From positions 1 to 64,000 of the forward strand of contig JAULAV010008602.1 in NCBI GenBank assembly GCA_030789695.1: 64,000 nt of DNA, given 5' to 3'. Under the pieces are notes generated by a model that saw nothing but the letters and a program-made list of their open reading frames with translations, was not told the DNA's origin and ran no database searches. Below, piece after piece: positions 34,161 through 44,695 of this stretch. Numbering within the stretch: the stretch's first letter is position 1; each line of letters begins with the position of its first letter. The stretch comes from Scilla litardierei (taxonomy: Eukaryota; Streptophyta; Magnoliopsida; Asparagales; Asparagaceae). The translations under genes were made by a program, and so were the position numbers.

Positions 34161-35504
34161 TATCTAATTGTTGTGTGCATGTGACGTTGTGATTGCTAGA
34201 GTGCTAGAGTTATTTTGTCGAGAGGGCACATATTGTTTGGAGGAGATTTTGTCGGTGTATTTCTCTAAATTAGCATCTCTGATTTAGTGGAAACCATGAC
34301 AATGGAAGACTGGACGTAAGCTATAGATTGGGCCGAACTACTATAAATCATTGCCTCTCTGATGTGTAATTGCTTGATTTTGATTCTGCGATAGTTCTTG
34401 TGCTTTTTATGATTCCTTCAAGATCGTAGCTCTACATTGATTTAGTTGATGACACTTTATCTATTTATTCCGCTGAGCACACTTTGGTGTTGATTGGTAA
34501 TGTATCAGATTCCCAACACTTTTTCCCTTCATTTTTTTTTCTTAAGAGGAGCTGGGACCGGAGCCACTACCGCATGATTCGTACCCTCACGTGGTTTGTT
34601 ATGAATTCTGTGTTAACAGAATGCACACTGTACTCCACAAAGATCACACAATGCACTCATCCCTGCTGCAACAATTACTACCCTGGCTATTGGCATGTAT
34701 GACTGCAATGACTTTATAATAGAATAGTAATTTATAGTATTGGGACTATTTTAGTCGATTTTGGTATTTAACAGTATCAATTTTGCCTCATAGTGTTCTA
34801 GAAGCCGAGGGAGTAGTGAAATGGCAGCAAGATTCCATGTTTGGGTTTTGGAAAGACGCATGCGTCAAGTATTCCTATTTCTAACAATACAGAAAAAAAA
34901 GTAGTCTACAGACAGATTGGTTTCTTGTATGGATTTAAAATGAAAAATCCACATGATCAATATTACACTTGATTACTCCATTTTACAGAAGTATACAATA
35001 ATCTCACCAATGTTTTTTGAGTAAATTAATCTTGCCAATATTGTTTCTGAAAACTTATTATCCAATCCCCACCACTCAACTGAATGAGATACAAGCATAC
35101 TTGGGATAGTACTAATATTCGATATATCAAGTTCAAAAAAGCACCCAACTCTTGATAGTTTTAATCCAAGACTCCCATTAATCTTTTCATTATAGATGCC
35201 TTGTTGGATATGCCAATAGACAAGTTTAGAATATGCTTTACATTCATTGCCAACCTTCTAATCAGCTAGCTAGAAATGACAATATATCATAACCTCAACC
35301 AATATGACAATATGCCAATAATGGGCTCAACAAATATGACAGAATAGGCAATTAGCCAGGAAATTATGTATTGGGCATACGGTCCAAACTAACGTCCAAG
35401 CTTCACCCATTTCTTGTGAAGCCTAAGCTCACATGAAACGTCTTGATTGAGCCAATTCTGTACATAACACCTCTGGAAGGGCTTTGCATGCAGAAATAGC
35501 ATAT

Positions 35505-36050
35505 CCAAAACCCGTTTACTGTGGTCTTTAAGCGTATGCCACAAACCATGTTTCCCCTCTAAAGCAATTGCAACCTGAAACACATATATTGGAAGTGATT
35601 CAACAAAGCACACATTTCGAGGATACAAACTGAAGTCTCATATAACCCAAGTTCTCTTATTCAACATGACAGCAATAACAAGTCTGAAGCAAGATGCATC
35701 TAATACATGCCACCATTCTCATCTCATAAAAAGTTACATAACTCTTGGGATCGTTCTCATTCCTACTCCGAGAGACTTGGCACAGAAGTTCCACACTCGT
35801 CGTTCAACCAGACAGTCCGATGATACCTGTACAAAGCACATCATGTTGGAATCATTAGTGCATACGAAATTAACGACAAAATATTGGAAAGGAATCAGAT
35901 ATGAATTGGCACGAGGAAACTCAACGCAGCCAATTCTTCCACCAGCATTGCCAGTGCTCTTCCTAAGCTCATGTCCACCTGTAAGAACAAATTGGTCTAA
36001 GTCATAATGAAAAGCAAGGCAAGCATCGTGTACTCTCTCAGAATCACGAA
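35505..36050 (-). pseudogene. SOD 3' end duplicate, last two exons
   Basis: Exon-like 35925-35978 matches the sixth coding exon of the SOD gene ([14 protein letters not shown], with Ser to Arg), and 35804-35826 matches the last exon (IIGLSG and stop). The splice donor between them, GT in the working gene, is TT here (complement of 35923-35924), so the intron could not be removed normally. Upstream exons are absent; the match stops in the intron before the sixth coding exon. It is a truncated, non-functional copy. Confidence 0.9.
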
Positions 36051-36605
36051 TGACGTATGTCATAGTGCGTATCTTAGCCGAAATGAGACATGTCCCTGAC
36101 CTTCGAAAAAGTGTAATATCCATTGGTGTTTTGGATAATGTCGGATGTAAGTCGGTGTTTGAGAATGATCAACTTAGAGTCGCCAAAGAAGCCAGGATTG
36201 TGATGAATGAAAGAAATGTAGGGAATTTATATGCCCTACAAGGTACCATAGTAGAAGGCGAAGCCGATGCCACCTCTAATAGTGACGGAGATTCATCAAA
36301 GTTATGTCATTATCATTTGGGTCACCCGCGTGATAAGACCCTCGATATTCTCCGCCGAAGAAAATTAATTAGAGCTAGCGATGGGAGCGTTGAGTTTTGT
36401 GAAAGCTGTGTGTACGGCAAAAAGACAAAGGTGCAATTCAACACGGGGATGCACACTAATCGAGGTCCTTTGCATTACATGCATTACATGTCCTGTAGCG
36501 TCAGGAGGTGGGGCTAGGTACTTTGTACTCTTCATCGATGATTATTCGCGAAAGGTTCGGATTTATTTGATGAAGACAAAAGATCAAACCTTCGGGATGT
36601 CCTAG
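36051..36605 (+). pseudogene. copia pre-integrase and integrase relic
   Basis: The plus strand encodes VPDLRKSVISIGVLDNVG, then the gag-pre-integrase block HYHLGHPRDKTLDILRRRKL, the finger end FCESCVYGKKTKVQF, and after a frame break ARYFVLFIDDYSRKVRIYLM from the integrase core. This resembles Tork-type copia. Protease, RT and LTRs are absent. It abuts the SOD duplicate directly on the left. Confidence 0.8.
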
Positions 36606-37022
36606 CAATGGCTTGTAATGATTGAAAAGCAAACTGGCAAGGCATTGAAAGTCCAAAGATGAGAAAAACTTGAATTTACTAATTTTTGAAATACCCTAAT
36701 TAATACTAGCAGCCATTATTTGCATAAACCGGTGAACTCCTTCAAGGTGTACTCTCCTCCGTTGTCGGATCTAAGGACTTTCAATGCCTTGCCAGTTTGC
36801 TTTTCAACCATTACAAGCCATTGCTAGGACATCCTGAAGGTATGATCTTTTGTCTTCATCAAATAAATCCGAACCTTTCGCGAATAATCATCGATGAAGA
36901 GTACAAAGTCCGACAACGGAGGAGAGTACACCTCGAAGGAGTTCACCGGTTTCTGCAAATAATGGCTGCTAGTATTAATTAGGGTATTTCAAAAATTAGA
37001 AAATTCAAGTTTTTCTCATCTT
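36520..37022. repeat. interleaved inverted repeats, order A-B-A'-B'
   Basis: A (36520-36654) is reverse-complemented at A' (36775-36909), both 135 bases. B (36656-36769) is reverse-complemented at B' (36909-37022), both 114 bases. In a normal integrase, A is followed by B' ([15 protein letters not shown]), so a reverse-complement copy of the A-B' junction has been inserted exactly at that junction. Arms are almost identical. Confidence 0.9.
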
Positions 37023-37321
37023 GCCACCTACCACCCTTATGTCTCATTAGCTAAAGTTAGCCTCATTCTTATTTTAACACCTGAGCTCCACCTGTCTCAC
37101 CATTAGCTCAAGGAGGATGATTAGGATGGAGATGAAAATTTAAAGGAAAAAGGTAAAAGAAAAGGAGAAGAAAAGAAAAAAAGAAAGGAAAAAAGAAAAC
37201 CAAGTTTCTTCATCCCCAGCTCTCTCCCCTGGCCAGGTCCGAACTACCGCCCATGTTCCTCTTGCTCCTCCTCGTCCACCACCAAGGCCAACCCCCCCCC
37301 CCCCCCCCCGCCCCCCGCTTC
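37023..37321. other. low-complexity left flank of Tekay insertion
   Basis: Contains a purine-rich run (37135-37200) and an 18-base C run (37292-37309). No gene was seen. The frame encoding Leu and Pro runs here is composition-driven. Confidence 0.6.
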
Positions 37322-37326
37322 CCTTT
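37322..37326. other. target-site duplication CCTTT, left
   Basis: CCTTT precedes the Tekay 5' LTR and recurs at 47237-47241 after the 3' LTR (and at 32460-32464 after copy 1). Confidence 0.93.
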
Positions 37327-39868
37327 TGTAACGACTGGTTTTCATGTATCTGGATTTATTATATTATATTATATGTTTTGGTGGATTTTCTCCTTGTGTG
37401 TGGTTTTCTTCTCCGTAACTTTCATTTTCGATCGTTTCGTCGCGTTTTCCTAGCTTCTTCTGTTGATCGTCGATTTTGGAGTAAGTCATTCGTGACGGGC
37501 TTCATATCGGTCATATCTTATTGTTAGATCGAGCCTAGGAGTCTTAGGAATCGATCCCGGAGCTTCGCGCTCCATTTCGGAACTTTTGGTGCACATTAGC
37601 CGGTGTAAGAAGGGGCACCGACCGACTAGATGACGATCCAGTCGGTCGGAAAACCTTCTTGAACTGACTAGTGGGCTTTGTTAAATGTTCAGGAGTTACT
37701 GTTTATCGTTAGTCGGTCTAAGAACATTGGTCGACCGACTAGGTTGCAAACTAGTCGGTCAGCAATCGTTCTTTAACCGACTAGCTCTATGATCATTTTT
37801 GACACCAAGTACTATTCATTCTTAGTCGGTCTAAGAACGTTCATCGACCGACTAGATTCAAACCTAGTCGGTCAGTAGTTGTTCTTTGACCGACTAAATC
37901 TAAATCCTATTTTTGTACCGGTGTTACTGTTTGGACTTAGTCGGTCTGTGTTGGTCAACCGACCGACTAGTTCCCAAACTAGTCGGTCAGTGGTTGCTCT
38001 TTGACCGACTAATTCATTACCCAGATTTTTCCCTAATTTCGCTGCTTGGTGTTAGTCGGTCACAGCTAATCGACCGACCGACTAGTTGCTAAACTAGTCG
38101 GTCAGCCAACCTTCTTTGACCGACTAATCAGTGTCGAAACCCTAATTTCTGGGCAGCCGCCAGCACTTCCTATTTAAACCCCTCCCAAACGTTTTCTTCT
38201 TCTTCTTCTTCAACTCTAAACCTAATTTCTCCCACATTGAGCCCCCTACTACCTCAAACCCTTATTCCTTCATCCCAAGCCCAAAATCCATCATCCAAAC
38301 CCTCACTTAACACATTCTACCTCTCATCTTCCTCAAACCTTCATCAAATCCCCCAAAGTCCCCCAAAACCCCATTTCTCCAGAATTTCCCCATCTATTCC
38401 AGATCTGAACCCTAGGTTCCCCGGAGCGTTTCTTCCGTTGCCGTGCTTGCTCAGCATCATTCTTCCGCTTCCGATACGGTAATAATCGATCTCTTAATGT
38501 TTTCATAACCCGTTATGTTTTTGTGAAACCCTAATGAATGAATGTTGTCTTGATGATTGTTTCTCCGTAACAGCGACTTCCCCGTAGATTAGCGTCTGTG
38601 AGACGAACCCTCGTTGATCGTCATCCTCGGTGCTAGGCAAGTGAAACTTGCCACTTAGGGTTTGGGCCATGTCTTAGACCATTTGCTTGTTGTAGGCGTA
38701 AAAGAGACTAGGCGACGAAATGATACTCGCCTAGGCACAATTTCCGGAACTAGCTTGACAACGAAGCTAGGACCGTCATTTATCATGTTGCATAACTATC
38801 ATGTCATGTTTAATTTTGATTAACGGTACGCGAATAAATGGTCATCCATGCTATCCATGTTGTATGTCGCATTCGTAGCACACGCTACAATACTTGTGTT
38901 TCCTGGCCTGTGTTCCAGAAGCGGGCTACGTGAGTTGGTTGATAGCCAATGCCCGACCTACTTGTTTACCGGCTAGGCACCTGCGTTGCAGGCATAACCC
39001 TACGCCATACATGTTAAATACACTTCCTGGCTCGTGTTCCAGAAGCAAGCATTCCGTGTTCGGGGTAATTCCCTGGCTCGATACACGTGGAGGGGTAGAG
39101 ATAAACGGTCACTTGAGCTTAGGAGTTGGCCCGATCAGCCACTCTAGCCAACAGGCGGAATCTCTGTGCACAACTTGTTTACTTGACTGTTCACTTGACG
39201 TGAACCACTTGACTTATACTTGTCCGTGTTTTACTTGTTATCCGTGACATACTTGCTACTTGTACTTCCCTTTACTTGTCACTTCCATACTATACTTGCC
39301 ATGCCATGCATCATACTATAACTGCTAGGTTGCTAGTTTACCTTACCTTCAGTTTCCTTGCCCAAGTCCTTAGACTTACTGACATGTGCCCCTTTACTCT
39401 TTTGGGTGACACATGTTAGATCCCGAGCCTGAGCCTGTTGTTGAGGACGAGGTGTTTGCGGACGTCGTGCCCGAGTCTGTGTTTGGTGAGGAGTACGTGG
39501 ACACTGGGGACCAGTCCTAGTGTCTTCGCTGAGCTTTCCCCTTTTTGTTTTAGACTGCTGTTTTGTTGTCGGTGCGTAGCACATATACTCTGTTTACGTT
39601 TGTCTTTGTTTGGCCTTGTTCTGGGCCTTTAGACTCTTTCTTTTAGCCTGGTGACTTTTCTGAATGTTGAACTTAATTTTAATGATGGACATTTTCTGAG
39701 ATTGAGATTTGTTTCTGTCTCTCCTTGTGTTATTATTGTTGTTCCGCTTGTGGTTACAGAGACCTGCTTATGTTTTATTGACGCTTATCGGGTTTGGGGC
39801 TTCACAGCTCCACTCTCGTGCGGACATTTTCACGTCTCGCCTCCATTTTAGGGAAGCGGGGCGTGACA
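37327..39868 (+). repeat. Tekay 5' LTR
   Basis: It starts TGTAACGACTGG and ends GGCGTGACA. The motif array is at 37617-38126 and TATA box TATTTAAA follows near 38170. The transcribed part contains two copies of a TTCCTGGCYYGTGTTCCAGAAGC motif (near 38900 and 39026). Downstream of the LTR end I see GGTTTTGTTGGTGGC rather than a familiar primer site. Confidence 0.93.
37617..38126 (+). promoter_or_regulatory. TAGTCGGTC array in Tekay 5' LTR
   Basis: Five units, about 20 DRE/CRT cores. At one position (near 37824) this LTR keeps TAGTCGGTC where both 3'-type LTRs have TAGTTGGTC. The array stands 40-50 bases before the TATA box that would drive the genomic RNA. Confidence 0.75.
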
Positions 39869-40011
39869 GGTTTTGTTGGTGGCCCATGCAGGTCCTTCTG
39901 TACCTGCGAATTGTCGGAATAGCGATAATAATATTAGAATGTCCAATAAACTAAGTTCGACGTCCGAGTCATAAGCTATGAGTCTAATTGTTTCGTTTTC
40001 TGTGTCACTAG
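39869..40011 (+). other. Tekay leader
   Basis: 143 bases from LTR end to the gag ATG. No match to the initiator tRNA-Met primer site TGGTATCAGAGC is visible, although Tekay relatives usually have one. The stretch TTTTCTGTGTCACTAG just before the ATG resembles a splice acceptor. Confidence 0.5.
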
Positions 40012-40968
40012 ATGGCAGGAAGACGAATCACCCGTGGTGGAGGTAGTGGTGCGCCCCCTCATGACGAGGAGCCTGAGCGGGAACCCACCAATGGGGAGAT
40101 GATGCGGATGATGCTTCAGATGATGCAGGTGCAGCAAGGCGTGCTCCTGCAAGTCCAGAATGCTCCGGCTGGTCGAGCTCCTCGGGCGACTCCGGAGGCC
40201 CCTCGCTCCGAGCCGGGAGCGAAGCAATTTCGGGAGCTGGGTCCTGCATATTTTGATGGGTCTGAGGGTCCTCTGACTGCCGATGAGTGGATTCGAAACA
40301 TTGAGGATAACTTGAAGATGGCCAAGATCACCCCGGCTGGATGGGTTGATTTGGCGAAGAGGCAACTCAAGGATAATGCTCGGAACTGGTGGGATGCGGA
40401 AGAGAAGATGCTGGTGGAGCCGATAGCTTGGGCTATCTTTAAGTCCAGGTTTGATGAGGAGTTCTTTCCGAAGGCTGCTAAGAAGGAGATGCTGCAGCGT
40501 TTCATTGATCTGAAGCAAGGGAGCTTGACGATGGACCAGTATCACCAAGAGTTCACTAGGCTTAGTCGGTTCGCGCCGAAGATGGTGCAGGATGCTGATG
40601 AGAGGGCTCAGAGGTTCCTGCAGGGACTTGCTTTGGAGCTCCAGAGTTTTGTGTCTTCCTCTGATCTGGACTCTTATCAGAAGGTTCTGGTCGCTGCAAG
40701 GCGGCAGGAGCTGAACCTGAGTCAGAGGAGGGGACATGTTTCTGGTGCTGGGAAGAGGCCTATGGAGCAGGCCAGAGCGGTGGTTAGGCCTGGTTTCAAG
40801 CCTAATCAGCCAGCTCAGTTCAAGAGGCCAGGAGGGCCTATTCTGAAGACTTGCCATTTCTGCGGTAGGACCGGGCACGTCAAGGATCAGTGTAGGAGAT
40901 TCCTGGGCCAGTGTGTCGTCTGTGGGGATCCTACTCATGCCATGAAGGATTGTCCGAGGTCGAAGTAG
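40012..40968 (+). pseudogene. gag: Tekay Gag with following in-frame stops
   Basis: The open frame has 318 codons. The capsid domain lies at about residues 70-235 (ARNWWDAEEKMLVEPIAW, MDQYHQEFTRLSRFAPKMV). Two zinc knuckles follow: CHFCGRTGHVKDQC near 282 and CVVCGDPTHAMKDC near 302. The TAG at 40966-40968 and another at 41008-41010 are followed by sequence in the same frame that leads into protease (MTEEESMAVDEVITG), so gag and pol were probably one frame; both stops could come from CAG codons. Gag itself is complete enough to fold. Confidence 0.85.
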
Positions 40969-41143
40969 CCTTGGAGGGCACCTGTTGCAGCACCGCCGTT
41001 GCAGTAGAGAGCCCCTGTGCCCGCTGGACGTGGAGCGCCCCTTGTTCCACAGAGACAGGCCTTTCGGCAGGCTGTTCCGCCAAGAGGGCAGGCCTTTCTG
41101 ATGACTGAGGAGGAGAGCATGGCCGTGGACGAGGTTATTACAG

Positions 41144-41255
41144 GTAACGCTCATTCTAGCTATTTTCTTCCTTAGTTAGTTTGATTGTTGTTTATGTTGG
41201 TTGCTTGCTCATGTTTGTTGCTAGAATAGGATTTGATTGTTAGACTGTTTGCTAG
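41144..41255 (+). other. putative 112-bp spliceosomal intron between gag and protease
   Basis: The gag-linked frame reads to VIT plus one base (ACAG), then GTAACG begins a T-rich 112-bp stretch with stops that ends TTTGCTAG. Joining the flanks gives [20 protein letters not shown], the conserved start of gypsy protease, in frame. Donor, acceptor, length and T content all fit a plant intron. Confidence 0.65.
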
Positions 41256-42557
41256 GTGTGGTTTTGGTTTGCACATTTCCTGCACGAGTCCTCTTTGACT
41301 CAGGTGCATCGATGGGCATTTTGGCCCGGAGCTTCGTGGAGAAGCATTCCTTGTCGACGTCCTCTCTTCCTTAAGAGTTGGAATATCGTCACAGGGAACG
41401 GTGTGGCCTCGGTGCATCGTGGGTGCAATTCTTGCCTGTTGGTGGTTTGTGGACGTGAGCTTTGTGCTGATTTCATTGTCCACGACATCATCAACTACGA
41501 TGCGGTCCTTGGGATGGATTGGCTTGCGAGCTTCTATGCTACGATCGACTGTCGGAGGAAGAAGGTGGTGTTCGAGATTCCCGGACATCCAGTATTTGAA
41601 TTCAGCCGAGGTAGTAGCTCGCTTGGTCCTGTCAGATTTCGGGCCAGGCCGGTGGAGATTGTAGCTATGCAGATGGAGCTGGAGAGGCCAGCGGTTGTGC
41701 GGGACTTTGATGACGTCTTCCCCGAGGAGATGTCTGGTTTGCCACCTGATCGAGCTTTAGAATTTTCTATTGATCTTATTCCAGGAGCGCAGCCGATTTC
41801 GAAGGCACCTTATCGTATGGCACCCGCCGAGTTGGAGGAATTGCGGAAGCAGCTGGATGAGCTTTTGCAGAAGGGTTATATCAATCCTAGTGTGTCTCCG
41901 TGGGGAGCACCGGTGCTGCTAGTGAAGAAGAAGGATGGTTCGCGTCGCATGTGCGTGGACTATCGGGAGTTGAATGCGGTGACCATCAAGAACAAATACC
42001 CGTTGCCTCGCATCGATGATATTTTTGATCAGCTTGGAGGATCGAGGGTGTTTTCGAAGTTGGATCTGAGGAGTGGTTATCATCAGCTGAAGGTGAAGAA
42101 TGATGATGTTCCGAAGACAGCTTTCAGGATGAAGTATGGACACTATGAGTTTGTGGTTATGCCTTTCGGCGTAACTAACGCACCCGCAGTTTTCATGAAT
42201 CTGATGAACCTGATTTTCTATGACTTTTTGGATAAGTTTTTCGTTATCTTTATTGACGACATTCTGATCTATTCAAAGTCGGAGGAGGAGCATGCCTCGC
42301 ACTTGAGGACGGTATTGGAGATTTTGAGGAAGCATCGTTTGTATGCTAAGTTTTCGAAGTGCGAATTTTGGCTGGATAGAGTTGCTTTTCTGGGGCATGT
42401 GGTGACTGGGGATGGTATTTCAGTGGATCCCGAGAAGATTAGGGCCATCAGAGAGTGGCATGTTCCGCAGTCAGCGTCTGAGATCTGGAGTTTCCTTGGT
42501 TTGCGGGATATTATCGGCGTTTCATTAAGGACGTTTCCCGTATTGCTGAGCCGATGA
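41256..42557 (+). pseudogene. pol: Tekay protease and RT, frameshifted
   Basis: Protease begins in the frame that gives [10 protein letters not shown] (41269 onward), meets a TAA after SSLP, and shifts register twice near 41350-41400 before the RT frame opens with [27 protein letters not shown] has [50 protein letters not shown] and catalytic [10 protein letters not shown] near 42250-42275. At about 42503 one base is missing (TTTGCGGGATAT where TTGGCGGGATAT is expected), so the frame ends wrongly at 42557. RT fold residues upstream are intact. Confidence 0.88.
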
Positions 42558-43675
42558 CCAGGTTGACGCGGAAGGATGTACCTTTTGTTTGGTCGGGTGA
42601 TTGTGAGAATGCCTTTGGTGTTCTGAGGGAGAGATTGACGACTGCCCCCATTCTTGTTGTGCCTGATCGCAGCGGCGGATTTGAGATCTTTTGCGATGCT
42701 TCTGGCAAGGGTCTCGGTTGTGTGTTGCATCAGCACGGGCATGTTGTGGCGTATGCTTCGCGTCAGCTCAAGACTCATGAGAAGAATTACCCGACGCATG
42801 ATTTGGAGTTGGCTGCTGTTGTGTTTGCGCTCAAGATTTGGAGGCACTTCCTGCTGAGTGAGAAAGTGAAGATCTTCACCGATCACAAAAGCTTGAAGTA
42901 TATTTTTACTCAGAATGAGCTCAACATGCGACAGCGTCGATGGTTGGAGCTCATGGCGGATTATGAGATTGATTTGCAGTATCACCCTGGCAAGGTGAAT
43001 GTGGTTCCTGATGCGCTGAGTAGGCTTCCAGCGGTGATGATTTTGACCTCGCAGTGGAGATTGCAGCATGATTTTTGCGAGTCTGGTGTGGAGATTGTTC
43101 TTCCTGGGGAGGCTTCTTCGTTGATGTGTATGCAGATACAGTCGACGATTGTGGATCAGATCAAGGCTGGCCAGGCTGAGGATCCGAAGCTGGTGAAGAT
43201 TCGGGAACAGGTAGGAGCCGGTCTGCGGACTGACTTTTTGATTCATGAGGATGGCTCGTTGAGGTTTGGAGCCAGGTTGTGTGTGCCAGCTGGGGATACT
43301 AGAGAGGAGTTGATGGTGGAGGCACACAGTTCGCCGTATTCTGTGCATCTTGGCGGGACCAAGATGTACAAGGATCTTCGTCTGAATTATTGGTGGCATG
43401 GTATGAAGAGGAGTGTGGCTCGGAGTGTAGCCAAGTGTTTGGTTTGCCAACAAGTGAAGGCGGAGCATCAGCGTGCGGTTGGGTTGCTACAACCGCTTCC
43501 GATTCCGGAGTGGAAGTGGCAACACATCACTATGGATTTCGTGACTGGACTACCTCGGAGTCCGAAGCAGAATGACGCGATTTGGGTGATCGTAGACCGA
43601 TTGACCAAATCCGCGCACTTTATTCCATTCCGAGTAGGACAGTCCACTGAGGCGCTAGCAGGGAGATACATGGAG
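42503..43675 (+). pseudogene. pol: Tekay RT end, RNase H and integrase N-terminus
   Basis: After the missing base the register continues [20 protein letters not shown]. RNase H follows with FEIFCDASGKGLGCVLHQ near 42680, HDLELAAVVFALKIWRHFLL and TDHKSLKYIF. Integrase begins with the HHCC-type finger (VHLGGTKMYKDLRLNYWW to CLVCQQ, about 43340-43450) and the first catalytic Asp in TMDFVTGLPRS. The frame reads through the GRYME codons into an intron-like insert at 43676. Confidence 0.88.
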
Positions 43676-43749
43676 GTAAATTCTTTTACTCTCCGTTTCT
43701 GTTTCCTTTTCCTAGCTTAGATAGTGATGTAACGTGAATCGTGCAAGAG
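43676..43749 (+). other. putative 74-bp intron inside integrase
   Basis: Coding similarity stops after GRYME and resumes with [19 protein letters not shown]. The insert starts GTAAAT, has a pyrimidine-rich core (TTCTTTTACTCTCCGTTTCT), several stops, and ends in tandem AGAG; the second AG restores the frame. Relatives usually have one more residue before IVRLHG, so the exact acceptor is uncertain. Confidence 0.6.
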
Positions 43750-44649
43750 ATCGTGCGACTTCATGGGGTCCCCGTGAGTATCGTGTCGGACAGAGACACG
43801 AGATTCACATCTCAGTTCTGGCAGAGTTTGCAGAAGAGTTTGGGTACGCGTTTGAGTTTCAGCACGGCGTACCATCCGCAGACGGATGGCCAGTCCGAGA
43901 GGATGATTCAGATTTTGGAAGACATGCTGAGGGCGTGTATGTTGGATTTCAAGGGTTCGTGGGAGGACCATCTACATCTGGTGGAGTTTTCTTACAACAA
44001 CAGCTATCAGGCGTCTATTAGCATGGCGCCTTTCACCGCTTTGTATGGGAGGAAATGTCGATCGCCATTGAGTTGGGATGACGTTGGCGATCGGGAGCTG
44101 TTGGGGCCTGAGATGATTGTGGAGGCTGTGGAGGTCGTCAGGAATATTCGGGAGAGATTGAGGATTGCTCAGGACCGTTTTAAGCATTGGGCGGATGCTA
44201 AACGTCGTCCTTTGGAGTTTCAGCCTGGAGATCATGTGTTTCTGAGGATTTCCCCGAATCGTGGAGTGATTCGTTTTGGGAAGCGAGGGAAGTTGAGCCC
44301 GCGATACATTGGACCGTTTGACGTTCTGGAGAGAGTTGGCGAGGTATCCTACCGCTTAGCCTTGCCGCCATCTTTGGAAGGAGTTCACAATGTTTTCCAT
44401 GTGTCGCAGCTTCGTCGATACATTAGCGATCCATCTCATGCTGTGGATTTCTCGGAGATTACCGTTCGCCCCGATATGACGTATGACCAGCAGCCAGTGC
44501 AGATTCTGGACAGGCGTCAGAAGTCACTTCGGAACAAGGTTGTCAATCTTGTGAGGGTGATGTGGCGACACGGCTCGCCTGGAGAGTCTACTTGGGAGAA
44601 TGAGGATGAGATGCGAGAGCGTTTCCCACTTTTGTTCCCGGACACGTGA
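43750..44649 (+). pseudogene. pol: Tekay integrase core and chromodomain-like tail
   Basis: About 300 codons. The second catalytic Asp is in [11 protein letters not shown] and the third residue (Glu) in [15 protein letters not shown]. Then come the [14 protein letters not shown] block, the [20 protein letters not shown] segment and [13 protein letters not shown]. The C-terminus ([20 protein letters not shown]) is the chromodomain-like motif that in chromoviruses binds histone marks and guides integration. It ends at TGA 44647-44649. This last exon-like part is intact here, unlike copy 1. Confidence 0.88.
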
Positions 44650-44695
44650 GTATTGGGAAATTCCGAGGACGGAATTTTTCTTAAGTTGGGGAGGA

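Larger units (their letters stand above)
32460..35504. other. host flank, copy 1 (no gene seen)
   Basis: Copy of the sequence that separates the Tekay insertion from SOD. It holds a MITE (32909-33457), an ATTTT repeat, LTR-like sequence and AT-rich DNA. Short frames are not conserved with any family I recognise. Confidence 0.6.
28511..36050. repeat. duplicated block: Tekay 3' half, host flank, SOD 3' end
   Basis: Positions 28511-35504 match 43288-50281 at a constant offset of 14777 with no indel. Only a handful of substitutions are visible up to about 35240, then about seven in the last 260 bases. From 35505 to 36050 the match continues with 58228-58764, at roughly 5-6% divergence plus small indels, skipping the Tat-like insertion and about 270 flanking bases. 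The block joins SIRE on the left and a copia relic on the right. Confidence 0.9.

Noticed and set aside
35389..35628. 79-codon minus-strand frame near the SOD duplicate
   Set aside because: It covers SOD 3' noncoding sequence, is not preserved at the working locus and shows no domain.
39976..41154. 392-codon minus-strand frame opposite Tekay gag
   Set aside because: It lies antisense to a recognised gag with codon bias that suppresses stops in that register; no domain and no splice signals.
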